Virus record (IMG/VR): IMGVR_UViG_3300032285_005159
Span: 1-57,545 of that record
Direction: 5' to 3' (one strand)
From: a virus
DNA: 57,545 nt
The translations under genes were made by a program, and so were the position numbers. Below the pieces are notes generated by a model, which searched no databases, was not told the origin of the DNA, and was given only the letters and a program-made list of their open reading frames with translations. Below are positions 49,396 to 57,000 of the stretch, piece after piece; the first letter of the stretch is position 1, and every line of letters starts with the position of its first letter.

Positions 49396-49439
49396 TGAGG
49401 ATCTCCGGCGGGAGATCGAAACGCCGAAAGGCGTCGCGG
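49388..49439 (+). ncRNA. Hammerhead ribozyme 1 (type I)
   Basis: Stem I CCGC (49388-49391) with GCGG (49436-49439). Core CTGATGA (49392-49398), then one extra base. Stem II GATCTCC/GGAGATC with loop GGCG (49400-49417). GAAA (49418-49421). Stem III CGCC-GAAA-GGCG (49422-49433). Then TC; cleavage is expected after C49435. All conserved core bases are present. The additional base between A9 and stem II has precedent in a viroid hammerhead. Confidence 0.93.
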
Positions 49440-49468
49440 ACGCAAACAATAGTCCCAACCAACCAACT
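49436..49468 (+). promoter_or_regulatory. Post-ribozyme leader 1
   Basis: After cleavage the message would begin GCGGAC; hairpin GGAC (49438-49441)/GTCC (49452-49455), then CAACCAACCAACT before the ATG. The hairpin uses two bases of ribozyme stem I. The same leader follows the other two ribozymes. Confidence 0.7.
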
Positions 49469-49804
49469 ATGAACAAAGAAATCGACCTGAATATCGGGTT
49501 GGCCATTGGCCAGCAAAACAACGCGCTTACCAGTAGTCGCGTAAACCACGAGCTCCAGCTCTTGGGGCTCGTACAGGGTAAAAACAGGATCGCCCAAAGC
49601 GGCACCGAAACAACCTACGTTGTACGGTGCCAAGACTTGGGCGGGGCACCCATTGCGGAAAGGATCCACAAGCTGGCCGCAAGGCTCCAGCAGGACTGCA
49701 TTGCGGCTGTGCCGCGTTGCGGGGCTCCACCGTTCTTGGTGGGACCCGACGCCCACAAGTGGGGCGGGTGCTTCTTGGCCGCCCACTGGTTAAGCCTTGA
49801 CTAA
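49469..49804 (+). CDS. Hypothetical protein between two ribozymes (111 aa)
   Basis: Gly/Ala/Leu-rich soluble protein with four Cys and no recognised motif. It lies between hammerheads 1 and 2, so processing would release it as a single-gene RNA of 417 bases (49436-49852) with a 5'-hydroxyl and a cyclic-phosphate 3' end. The stop is two bases before ribozyme 2 begins. Function unknown. Confidence 0.6.
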   Translation: MNKEIDLNIGLAIGQQNNALTSSRVNHELQLLGLVQGKNRIAQSGTETTYVVRCQDLGGAPIAERIHKLAARLQQDCIAAVPRCGAPPFLVGPDAHKWGGCFLAAHWLSLD

Positions 49805-49805
49805 C

Positions 49806-49856
49806 CCGCCTGATGATGGCCCCTTGCAAGGGCCGAAACGCCGAAAGGCGTCGCGG
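49806..49856 (+). ncRNA. Hammerhead ribozyme 2 (type I)
   Basis: Stem I CCGC (49806-49809)/GCGG (49853-49856). Core CTGATGA (49810-49816) plus one T. Stem II GGCCC/GGGCC with loop CTTGCAA region (49818-49834). GAAA (49835-49838). Stem III CGCC-GAAA-GGCG (49839-49850). TC; cleavage after C49852. Stem II differs fully from ribozyme 1 in sequence while keeping its pairing. From GAAA onward 46 bases equal copy 1. Confidence 0.93.
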
Positions 49857-49885
49857 ACGCAAACAATAGTCCCAACCAACTAACC
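49853..49885 (+). promoter_or_regulatory. Post-ribozyme leader 2
   Basis: Identical to leader 1 through CCAACCAAC: hairpin GGAC (49855-49858)/GTCC (49869-49872), then a CAACC-type unstructured stretch before ATG 49886. Confidence 0.7.
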
Positions 49886-50056
49886 ATGACCACTGAAACA
49901 ATAGATTGCACCCCAACGTGGGAGTTCGCCGCCACCGTTTACATCGCCGTACTCCAGAACCCAGAGGCTAGCTTCGAGGCCATTACAGCCGCCAAGGGCG
50001 AGCTTTTGCTGTTAGCTCGCACCGTGGACCAACTCAACTCCAACCAAGAACCTTGA
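49886..50056 (+). CDS. Hypothetical protein (56 aa)
   Basis: Short helical protein (EFAATVYIAVLQNPEASF, then ELLLLARTVDQL), probably a small two-helix fold. First gene after ribozyme 2. It ends within a CCTTGAACCTTGAACC repeat that leads to the next ATG. Function unknown. Confidence 0.55.
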   Translation: MTTETIDCTPTWEFAATVYIAVLQNPEASFEAITAAKGELLLLARTVDQLNSNQEP

Positions 50057-50073
50057 ACCTTGAACCAACTACC

Positions 50074-50733
50074 ATGAAACTATCAGATAAAATCAAAATC
50101 GCCGTTGCCTTGCACGGCAACCAATTCCGCGCCGTACAAGCCCAACTGGTGCATGACCTAGGACCAACTCCCGTGGCCTTGCACCGCAGCATTAACCACA
50201 GCGGCTGGAGCCTTACCAGCGTGCACTGCGGCTTCGTTATTTGCCGAGGCACCACCAAGGCCAAGGCCGTGGCCCACTACCAGCACATACTGGCCCACCG
50301 AAGCCCAGAAGAGGTTCTGGCGCGGATCCAACTGCGGGCCCCCGCACCATGCCCAGACTCTTTGGCCGAAGCTCACTTGGGCAAGCCAAGGTCCAGCGCA
50401 CAGCAACAGCCGAGCTCGGCCGTGGCCGTGGCCGCCGCCATTGCCGAACGCGCCGCGCTTACCACGGACGAGCACCAAGCCGTGGTCCGCGCCTTGTGCA
50501 AGGCTGGACCTAACGCTGGCCGATTGCTGGCCAAGGCTCCTACTGGCTACCGCGACCCGCTAGGCCAAGCCGCTTGGAACGGGCTCCAGCCCAACCCGTA
50601 CAAGGTCCAAACCAGTAGCATTCTGTTTGCTGGACCAACGGAAAAGGCCTTGCTGGATAAACTGCACGGAAAGAACTGGCCAGTATGGCTTGACTCCGAC
50701 GCAGATGCTCTGGTAAAGCTGGGCGTGTGGTAA
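50074..50733 (+). CDS. Hypothetical protein (219 aa)
   Basis: Start at ATG 50074 after CCAACTACC; an in-frame TTG at 50053 is less likely. Ala/Leu/His-rich, helical, with a low-complexity middle (SSAVAVAAAIAERAAL) and a Trp-rich end (NWPVWLDSD). Largest protein of the accessory operon. No recognised family. Confidence 0.6.
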   Translation: MKLSDKIKIAVALHGNQFRAVQAQLVHDLGPTPVALHRSINHSGWSLTSVHCGFVICRGTTKAKAVAHYQHILAHRSPEEVLARIQLRAPAPCPDSLAEAHLGKPRSSAQQQPSSAVAVAAAIAERAALTTDEHQAVVRALCKAGPNAGRLLAKAPTGYRDPLGQAAWNGLQPNPYKVQTSSILFAGPTEKALLDKLHGKNWPVWLDSDADALVKLGVW

Positions 50734-50756
50734 AAACCAACAACCGACAACCAACC

Positions 50757-51134
50757 ATGAGCAAAACCAGAATCCAACTCGACTGGGCCCCAGTGGTCCG
50801 AAGCCTAATCCACCGCCTACAGCAAGCCAACTTCGCCGTTGTTTCAGTACACGACGGGGAAGAACGGCACAAGTACTCACCGGACGCGCCGTTGTCCAAG
50901 GTACGGGCTCAAGCCGCTAACGCCGTTTGCGTGGTGGACGAGGCAACCCTAACCGTACTGGACCTAACGTCAGTAGAAACCCGCAAGCTAGCCCTGTTTA
51001 TTGTGCTTGGCAATAGCCCCGAAGAAATCGTGGCTGACTGCTCGTGCGACAATAGGCTTGACGACGTATTGGAAGAACACCACATTGCTTGGCGCGACAA
51101 GCCTTGCCCAACCATAACCGTAACCATCAAATAA
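50757..51134 (+). CDS. Hypothetical protein (125 aa)
   Basis: Start at MSKTRIQLDW after CCAACC. Mixed fold; acidic end segment with DCSCDNRLDDV. GC-rich codon choice like its neighbours. The next gene begins one base after its stop. Function unknown. Confidence 0.6.
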   Translation: MSKTRIQLDWAPVVRSLIHRLQQANFAVVSVHDGEERHKYSPDAPLSKVRAQAANAVCVVDEATLTVLDLTSVETRKLALFIVLGNSPEEIVADCSCDNRLDDVLEEHHIAWRDKPCPTITVTIK

Positions 51135-51135
51135 A

Positions 51136-51363
51136 ATGGCAAAACGACATAAGAAACTAACGTCCCACTACTTCGCGCAATGGCGCATTGTAGTTGCTCA
51201 CGAGGAACCCCACACCAAAGGCACCCGTTACTACGCAAGAACGTTAAACTGGTACGCCTTCCCAATTGAAAGCGAAAGCAGTGAGTTCCGCGACGCCGTT
51301 CACCAAGGCTTCGGAGGAATTGAAAAGGCCGAAACAAAATTAACGGCCCTGTACTATAGCTAA
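51136..51363 (+). CDS. Hypothetical basic protein (75 aa)
   Basis: Lys/His/Tyr-rich N-terminus (AKRHKKLTSHYFAQW) and a beta-type middle (RYYARTLNWYAF). The stop TAA at 51361-51363 is immediately followed by stem I of ribozyme 3. Function unknown. Confidence 0.55.
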   Translation: MAKRHKKLTSHYFAQWRIVVAHEEPHTKGTRYYARTLNWYAFPIESESSEFRDAVHQGFGGIEKAETKLTALYYS

Positions 51364-51422
51364 CCACCTGATGATGGCCCCCGGCGGGGGGTCGAAACCC
51401 CGAGGCAACCAGGCGGTCGTGG
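51364..51422 (+). ncRNA. Hammerhead ribozyme 3 (type I)
   Basis: Stem I CCAC (51364-51367)/GTGG (51419-51422), a compensatory change from CCGC/GCGG in copies 1 and 2. Core CTGATGA (51368-51374) plus T. Stem II GGCCCCC/GGGGGTC-type pairing with loop GGCG (51376-51393). GAAA (51394-51397). Longer stem III (51398-51416) with an internal bulge and a CAA loop. TC; cleavage after C51418. Confidence 0.9.
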
Positions 51423-51449
51423 ACGCAAACCTTAGTCCCAAACAACACC
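51419..51449 (+). promoter_or_regulatory. Post-ribozyme leader 3
   Basis: GGACGCAAAC is kept, followed by CTTAGTCCCAA: hairpin GGAC (51421-51424)/GTCC (51435-51438), then ACAACACC before ATG 51450. It is more conserved than the ribozyme arms. Confidence 0.7.
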
Positions 51450-51830
51450 ATGAACAACCAATACCAATACCAAACCGAAACGCTACAGGCCAGCGAAAAG
51501 CTGTACCAAGTAGGGCCAAAGTCCATTGCAAGCCACGAGCAAAAGCTCGGGCTAAAGGAACACGAACCACTTATCGTGATTCTTGATTCGTGTATCCGGT
51601 ACGCCAAAGCGTACCAAAGTAGGTACGAAATCCCAGTTGCCAGCGACTACGTTTTAGGCCCGGCCCTACAGCAAATCCTACACGGCGTGCAATCGTTGCT
51701 GGACGGTTGCGGCGCAGTTAGCTTAGAGGCCAACCAGTACCAAGACTCAAAAGACAACGGCGTTTGCTCGACCCTAGTTGAAACCTGCCTAGCCTTGGCT
51801 GGGTACACCACCGAACACTATGACCTATAA
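51450..51830 (+). CDS. Hypothetical protein (126 aa)
   Basis: Gln/Tyr-rich N-terminus (NNQYQYQTET) then a helical bundle (LIVILDSCIRYAKAYQ). The start follows leader 3. The stop overlaps the next ATG by 11 bases. Function unknown. Confidence 0.6.
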   Translation: MNNQYQYQTETLQASEKLYQVGPKSIASHEQKLGLKEHEPLIVILDSCIRYAKAYQSRYEIPVASDYVLGPALQQILHGVQSLLDGCGAVSLEANQYQDSKDNGVCSTLVETCLALAGYTTEHYDL

Positions 51831-51936
51831 ACTAAACTTGCTAACCGTGCCGCTGGTTCTAGCCTTTTTGGCTGGGACAGTGTGGCTTACCAACCACCAC
51901 CTAACCGAAACCTTACTGCAATGGCTAGCCCGTTAA
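51820..51936 (+). CDS. Single-span membrane microprotein (38 aa)
   Basis: MTYKLNLLTVPLVLAFLAG, then TVWL: one hydrophobic segment near the N-terminus and a short soluble tail. It overlaps the genes on both sides. Candidate inner-membrane effector; function unknown. Confidence 0.5.
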   Translation: MTYKLNLLTVPLVLAFLAGTVWLTNHHLTETLLQWLAR

Positions 51937-52070
51937 ACCACGCTTGTACCCTTTGCGGTAGCCGTAACTGGCCGGACCCAGAAACAACTTGTCCGTTGTG
52001 CTGGGGCCCAGCCGAACCCGAACCAGACCCAGACCAAGACCAAGACCATGAAACCAACCACAGCAATTAA
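51921..52070 (+). CDS. Small zinc-ribbon protein (49 aa)
   Basis: CTLCGSRNW, then CPLCWG give two CxxC pairs 13 residues apart, a zinc ribbon, with an acidic Pro/Asp tail (EPEPDPDQDQDHE). Start at ATG 51921, overlapping the upstream stop; a GTG further up is possible. Overlaps the next start. Confidence 0.6.
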   Translation: MASPLNHACTLCGSRNWPDPETTCPLCWGPAEPEPDPDQDQDHETNHSN

Positions 52071-52335
52071 ACAGTCACTGGCCCTTGTAGGGCCGCTCTA
52101 CCAAATAGCCAACAACTGGGCGTTCCTAACGTTTGACCCGTTCTACAACGTGCACCGTGAAAGCACTTCGTGCAATTACTGGCAAGCGTACGGCAACCGC
52201 CGCGTGGCACTTATTGAAAGCGCGTTAAGCCTGTTGTTCCCAGACCACGACCAGTACCTTAGCGTGCTCCAGCCGGAGTACCGCCACGGCCGCTGGCAAG
52301 ACTGGGTTTGGAAAATCTACCGTGAAAACACATGA
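52048..52335 (+). CDS. Hypothetical aromatic-rich protein (95 aa)
   Basis: Trp/Tyr/Phe-rich (NNWAFLTFDPFYN, then YWQAYGNRRVALIESALSLL). The segment AYGNRRVALIESALSLL parallels AYQRKVRLVNHCRALL in the next protein, hinting that the two are distant paralogs. ATGA overlap with the next gene. Confidence 0.6.
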   Translation: MKPTTAIKQSLALVGPLYQIANNWAFLTFDPFYNVHRESTSCNYWQAYGNRRVALIESALSLLFPDHDQYLSVLQPEYRHGRWQDWVWKIYRENT

Positions 52336-52586
52336 CTCGAAACGAACTATACCGCTCGGCATTGGACCACTTTTCAAAGCCGTTTGAAGTCCAAAGAAAG
52401 GTTTGGGCCTACTGGATCCAAAACCCAGACGGGACCCAAACCATAAGCCCCACAGGAAACTTCTACCAAGTTGCGTACCAGCGCAAAGTCCGTTTAGTGA
52501 ACCATTGCCGAGCCTTGCTCGGTTTGGGCCCACTTGCGGATGTAGACCCCACAGAAGACTGGCAAACACAAGTACCACAAACATGA
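52332..52586 (+). CDS. Hypothetical protein, possible paralog of the 52048 gene (84 aa)
   Basis: Contains VWAYWIQNPDGTQTISPTG and GNFYQVAYQRKVRLVNHC, similar in order to the preceding protein. Starts and ends with ATGA overlaps. Function unknown. Confidence 0.6.
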   Translation: MTRNELYRSALDHFSKPFEVQRKVWAYWIQNPDGTQTISPTGNFYQVAYQRKVRLVNHCRALLGLGPLADVDPTEDWQTQVPQT

Positions 52587-52870
52587 AAACAAAAGAACAA
52601 ATCGAACAGCAAAGCAACCTAATCCATACCGCCCTGCTTTTGGGCGGATTCTACAGCGTTGAAAACGACCAACACAAAATCCTATTGCCTTGCGGCATTG
52701 AAATCCTGCTACAGTGGGAGCCGGACCAACACGTTGGCTTTACCTGTAACGGGTACCACCGAGTCCAGTACTCGTTTGCTAACCCACGCAACTTGGCTCG
52801 CCGGATCCAAAGCTACGTCTGGGTAATCTGCGACGAGTGGGATCAAACCAATTACTACCTAAACAAATGA
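52583..52870 (+). CDS. Hypothetical protein (95 aa)
   Basis: Start at MKTKEQIEQQ, overlapping the upstream stop; the longer open frame upstream is a shadow. Mixed fold with aromatic residues (FTCNGYHRVQYSF). Coupled to the next gene by ATGA. Function unknown. Confidence 0.6.
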   Translation: MKTKEQIEQQSNLIHTALLLGGFYSVENDQHKILLPCGIEILLQWEPDQHVGFTCNGYHRVQYSFANPRNLARRIQSYVWVICDEWDQTNYYLNK

Positions 52871-53007
52871 CCAAACAAAGGCTTGACGCAATTGAAGCGG
52901 CGTGGCAATACCTCGTGCGCAAAAAAGCAACCAATAAACCAGATACCCTAGTGCTCGGCCGGAACGTAATATTCTGGCGCAGTACAACCAAAGTAAACCA
53001 TGTTTGA
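52867..53007 (+). CDS. Hypothetical protein (46 aa)
   Basis: Short basic protein with one helix (LDAIEAAWQYLVRKKA) and a beta-type end (VLGRNVIFW). Its stop overlaps the next start by eight bases. Supported by the overlap chain only. Confidence 0.5.
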   Translation: MTKQRLDAIEAAWQYLVRKKATNKPDTLVLGRNVIFWRSTTKVNHV

Positions 53008-53227
53008 CACACTTAAAACAACCGACAGCGGCGACCTTTTGCAGTGCATTAGCGAGCCGCACGCCGTGGACTTGTTAAGTACCTGTGGCCCAGACCACCT
53101 GTACTTGGACCGCTCCAACATTTTCGTAGACAGAGACTCGACCTTCGAGTATACTACGCTTCGAACTCTTGGCAAAGCAACAATTGCTGGCCGTAGATAC
53201 CGCAAAAACAACAACAAAAACAAGTAA
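53000..53227 (+). CDS. Hypothetical protein (75 aa)
   Basis: Mixed fold with Asp/Leu-rich middle and a basic Asn/Lys tail (RRYRKNNNKNK). No family recognised. Four bases separate it from the next ATG. Confidence 0.55.
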   Translation: MFDTLKTTDSGDLLQCISEPHAVDLLSTCGPDHLYLDRSNIFVDRDSTFEYTTLRTLGKATIAGRRYRKNNNKNK

Positions 53228-53231
53228 GACT

Positions 53232-53666
53232 ATGCACGGAATTAACGAAATCAAAAAGCAAAACGCACAAGCAAAAGCAAACTACGACAACAGCCGCCAA
53301 GGCACGTTCTGCGTACTTCAAAACGGTAACATCCTACTACGTTCGGGTGCCCAATCAAAGACCATTGAATGCAAGGAGGAAGCCGCTGAGTTCTTGGACC
53401 AAGTCCGAGGCCGCACCAGCGGGTTCGTTCGTGGCGTGGTGCAAGGGCACTTTCCACAGCAGGACTTGGAACAGCAGTTTGAAGACAGCCGGAACGGAAC
53501 GTACAGCGTGTTGGACGACGGGTCGATCCTAATTCGGAACGGCTTGTCCGCCCGAACCATTGACGACAAACAAAGCGCGGCCGAGTTCTTGGCCAAGGTT
53601 TTGGACCGCCCTACCGAATTCGTTCGCGGCGTGGTGAAATCGTACTTTGAGCCAGCCACTGCATGA
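53232..53666 (+). CDS. Protein with two ~58-residue repeats (144 aa)
   Basis: Repeat 1: NSRQGTFCVLQNGNILLRSG, then EFLDQVRGR, then FVRGVVQGHF. Repeat 2: DSRNGTYSVLDDGSILIRNG, then EFLAKVLDR, then FVRGVVKSYF. Each has a beta hairpin followed by helices, so an internal duplication gives a pseudo-dimer. No catalytic motif. A dimer-mimic binding protein, such as an inhibitor, is possible but unproven. Confidence 0.65.
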   Translation: MHGINEIKKQNAQAKANYDNSRQGTFCVLQNGNILLRSGAQSKTIECKEEAAEFLDQVRGRTSGFVRGVVQGHFPQQDLEQQFEDSRNGTYSVLDDGSILIRNGLSARTIDDKQSAAEFLAKVLDRPTEFVRGVVKSYFEPATA

Positions 53667-53740
53667 CCCTACTACTATTCTGGGTGTTTCTAGTGTGCTC
53701 AATTTTGGGCATTGTGGATGCAGTCATTAGCGTATTCTGA
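53663..53740 (+). CDS. 25-aa membrane microprotein
   Basis: ATGA overlap with the gene before it. Nearly all hydrophobic (MTLLLFWVFLVCSILGIVDA). Size and character match very small phage membrane effectors; function unknown. Confidence 0.45.
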   Translation: MTLLLFWVFLVCSILGIVDAVISVF

Positions 53741-53743
53741 AAC

Positions 53744-54025
53744 ATGACTCGTGAATCTTGTATGGCGTCTCAAGTATTTTGGGACCGCACCAACCACGAC
53801 CGAATTATGATTGAGGTCCACCGATTCAAGGTTCGAGAAGAGGACGATCCAAACGCCGAGCGTTTGTACGTGTTCTACAAAAGCAAGCTAGCCACAATCC
53901 GTTCAGTACCCGCCGCCATTGACGCGGTAGTTGCTAACCGGATCCACCGATTCTTTGGCAGTCTACACCCAGACGTGCCGGAACTGACGGAACAGCTTGA
54001 CCAATGGCTCGAGCAAAACGTTTAA
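53744..54025 (+). CDS. Hypothetical protein (93 aa)
   Basis: Last gene of the accessory operon. Beta strands followed by helices (RIMIEVHRFKVREED, then HPDVPELTEQLDQWLEQ). A second Met at residue 7 is a possible start. Followed after nine bases by the terminator. Function unknown. Confidence 0.6.
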   Translation: MTRESCMASQVFWDRTNHDRIMIEVHRFKVREEDDPNAERLYVFYKSKLATIRSVPAAIDAVVANRIHRFFGSLHPDVPELTEQLDQWLEQNV

Positions 54026-54033
54026 CCAAAACC

Positions 54034-54067
54034 AAAGCCCCAAGGTCTAATAAACCTTGGGGCTTTT
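54034..54067. terminator. Bidirectional rho-independent terminator
   Basis: 13-bp perfect stem: AAAGCCCCAAGGT (54034-54046) with ACCTTGGGGCTTT (54054-54066), followed by T tracts on the plus strand and preceded by A/C tracts that give a weaker U tract on the minus strand. Ends the accessory operon and the giant gene at 54075. Confidence 0.9.
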
Positions 54068-54074
54068 TTTGTTT

Positions 54075-57000
54075 TTACTGGTTCAGCGGAATGTTGCGCG
54101 GGGTATCCCGAATAACTTGCTTTAGGAAGTCCACTCGGGCTTGGCCATTAGCTTCACCCCCGCGCTCTAGCATATCCTTAAACAGGTCCGGCGGAAACAC
54201 CACGCGGTCAACAGCGTTTCGGTTTAGGATTTGGTTAACGCGGTCGCGGCTAAAGCCAGCGTCGGTAGCTTGTTTCTTAAGCTCCTGCATTGATACGCCA
54301 AGACTTTCGTAGCCAGCCATAGTTTTCTTTAACTTCTGGGCCGCGTACACACGGGCGTCTTGCAAGGTTCGGTACGTGTTTTCAATGTCTTGCTTGCCCA
54401 AAGTAGAGTAGCTTAAGAACTTGCCACGCTCTGGGCTTACGTCGTCCAAGTCACGCTTGGCCTTTGCAAACGCTTGGTGCGCTAGCTTGGTTAAGTCGTA
54501 CCTACGTGTTTGGAAAGGGCTGAATTCGTTAGCCACAAGCTCGGCCGCCGTGGCCAACCTTGCGTCCTTATCGTACACGCTTCCGTTGGTATACGCCTCG
54601 AACGCTTCGTAGAACTTCTGTGGAGTCTTTAACCTGTACGCGGTGCTGGCCAAGAACTTACCGATCTTTAGCGCGGCCGTGGCAGTGCTATCGTTTTCGT
54701 AGTAGATCTTACCGCCTCGGTCGTCCACGTTGTTAAGGACCTTTGCAAAAGCCTGTACCGCAATTTGTGGGGAAAGAAACGCTTCGGCAACCGCTTTAAT
54801 TGCTACCATTGGAGCTTCTGAGCCTCGCTTATTAGCTATTAAGTGCAAGCTACGAATAACCGGATCCATAATAATTGAGAACGGTAGCACGTAAGTAAGG
54901 TTCCACATCTTTACCTTGTTTGGATCCTTCGAGTCCTTGGTAAAGTAGTAGTTAACGTTCTGCGCCCAAGCCGGAAGACCATTACGGATCGCTTGTTCTT
55001 TTTCGTCATCGTAACCGCCAGCAAGCTTAACAAGTTCTGGTACAGTACTTAGTGCAAGCGAAGTCATTAAACCACCAAGCCTTAAACGGCCACGCGTTTT
55101 TAGTACTGGGTTACCAGAATTCATTTCCTGAAAGGACAGTTGTCCAGTTGCGAAAACAATACGTGCTGCTTCAGTGGTAAAGCGGAAGAAGCTATTAAAC
55201 AAGGTAGACAACAGCTTGCTCTTTTGGAACGCTTTAACTAGCGCAGGATTTTCCGAGTTACCTTGAGTTGTTTTACGTACCGTGCGTGCTGCCAACTGTT
55301 TAATTTGATTATCGGTCCACTTAGTGGTATTGTGCGCGTTGGCTTTTGTGTATACGCCCACTTCGTGCGAGTAGTAAGCAAACTTATAAACCAAGTCAAT
55401 TGCTTCAGCGGCTCCGGCTAACGAATCAAACACAGTATTAACCGCTTTAACTGGAGCCGTAACAGCAGTTACAGCGGCCGACGCTAACTTGCCCTTGCTA
55501 CGAATTGTTTGCTCGAGCTTGGCAACAAAGTTTTCTGGGTCGTCCCGCATTCCAGCAAGAAGCTCACGCAATACTCCAGCGTTCATTGAATCCTTAATAC
55601 CCAAAGCAATAAGGTCAGAACCCAACGGGCCCAGTTCGCTTAAGCTAAACTTCTCGTCTGGGCGCAATGCGGTTGGCATTACTTGCAAAGCTCGGTTCCA
55701 GAAGTTTGTTCCGTAGATTTCGTTAAGACCTTTAAACGCGTCTGCAATGTTTGCTGGGCTTGCAACGAAACCATTGCCAATCATAAACGCAACGTTGCCT
55801 AGCAAGTTACGGGTATAGAATCCAGCGGATCCAAGGGTAATCATACCCAGTGACTTACCAACTACGGCGGCCAATGCTTCATCAACTTTTTTAATTAGTT
55901 CAACGGCGTCGCCCTGCTTCGCTTTAAAGTCTGGTGTAAAGGATAACTGAAACGCTTCCTTAACTTCTGGCGGCGCGTAGAAGTTTGACAACGGCTCGCC
56001 GCCCAACGTTTTGGTAGAGTTTAGTAAAGGCTCGTACAGCCTATACTTCTCTGGGTCCTTTGCCTTTTCGTCGGCCGTAATTAGGAAACCATTGGCAACC
56101 CCAACGCTAGTGAACTCGTTAAGCAACCGCTGTGCGCCCACGAACTTAGCCAAGTTCGAGTAAGTACGGACGGCATTTTCAACTGGGTTCTGTACTTCAC
56201 CAAGGATCGCTACCAGCTCGCGCGGCACTTCACCTTTCTCCATGAACCGTGAAAGGTCAGTCTTGTTTGTAATTTTGCCCGGGATTTCTGGAGTATTGCC
56301 GTGCTGTTCAATGAAGTTGTCCAGCTCGATTGAGCCAACCGACTTGGCCTTAGCTTCGGCCTCGACCAAGGCTTGTACTTCGGCGTCCGAGAACACCGCG
56401 TACAAATCATTTGATCTCCAAGTCTTAAACGTACGCTTTACCCAAGCCTTTTCAAAGAAGTCTCTGGCTTCCTGCCTTGCCTGTGCAAAGGTTGGGTCTT
56501 CTTTAATCTTCTGAACGTAGCCTTCGTCGTGGTGGATTTGGTAGCTACGGGTAAGGTACACGCCCAAGTTCTCAGTAACCACCGCACGCATTGGATCGTT
56601 TGGTCCAAGCGACTCAACCAGTTGCTGGCTTAGCGAATCAATTGCAGCGCGGAACTCAGTTACAACTTCGGCAATGCGTGGACTGGTTTGCTCCAACCTG
56701 AACAACGCTTGTTGCTGCGCGGCCATTGCAGACTTAACTCCTTTAGCACGGCCAGCCTGAATTTCTAAATCGTACGCTGCGTTGGCCGCAGTAATTGCAG
56801 CGTTGCGCGTTTGCTTTTCAGACGAGTTAGCAAGGTCCGCTTGCAGTACGGTAACCTCGGCTTGGTAACGCTTAACGTCTTGGTGGACCAAGTAATCCGC
56901 ACGAGCTTGCGCTGTGGCTTTTTTGTATGTGGCGTACGCTTTGTCGGTTTGTTGGAACTGAACGTTAGCCGCTTCAATAGCCGCGTCCCGTGTTGCTCGG

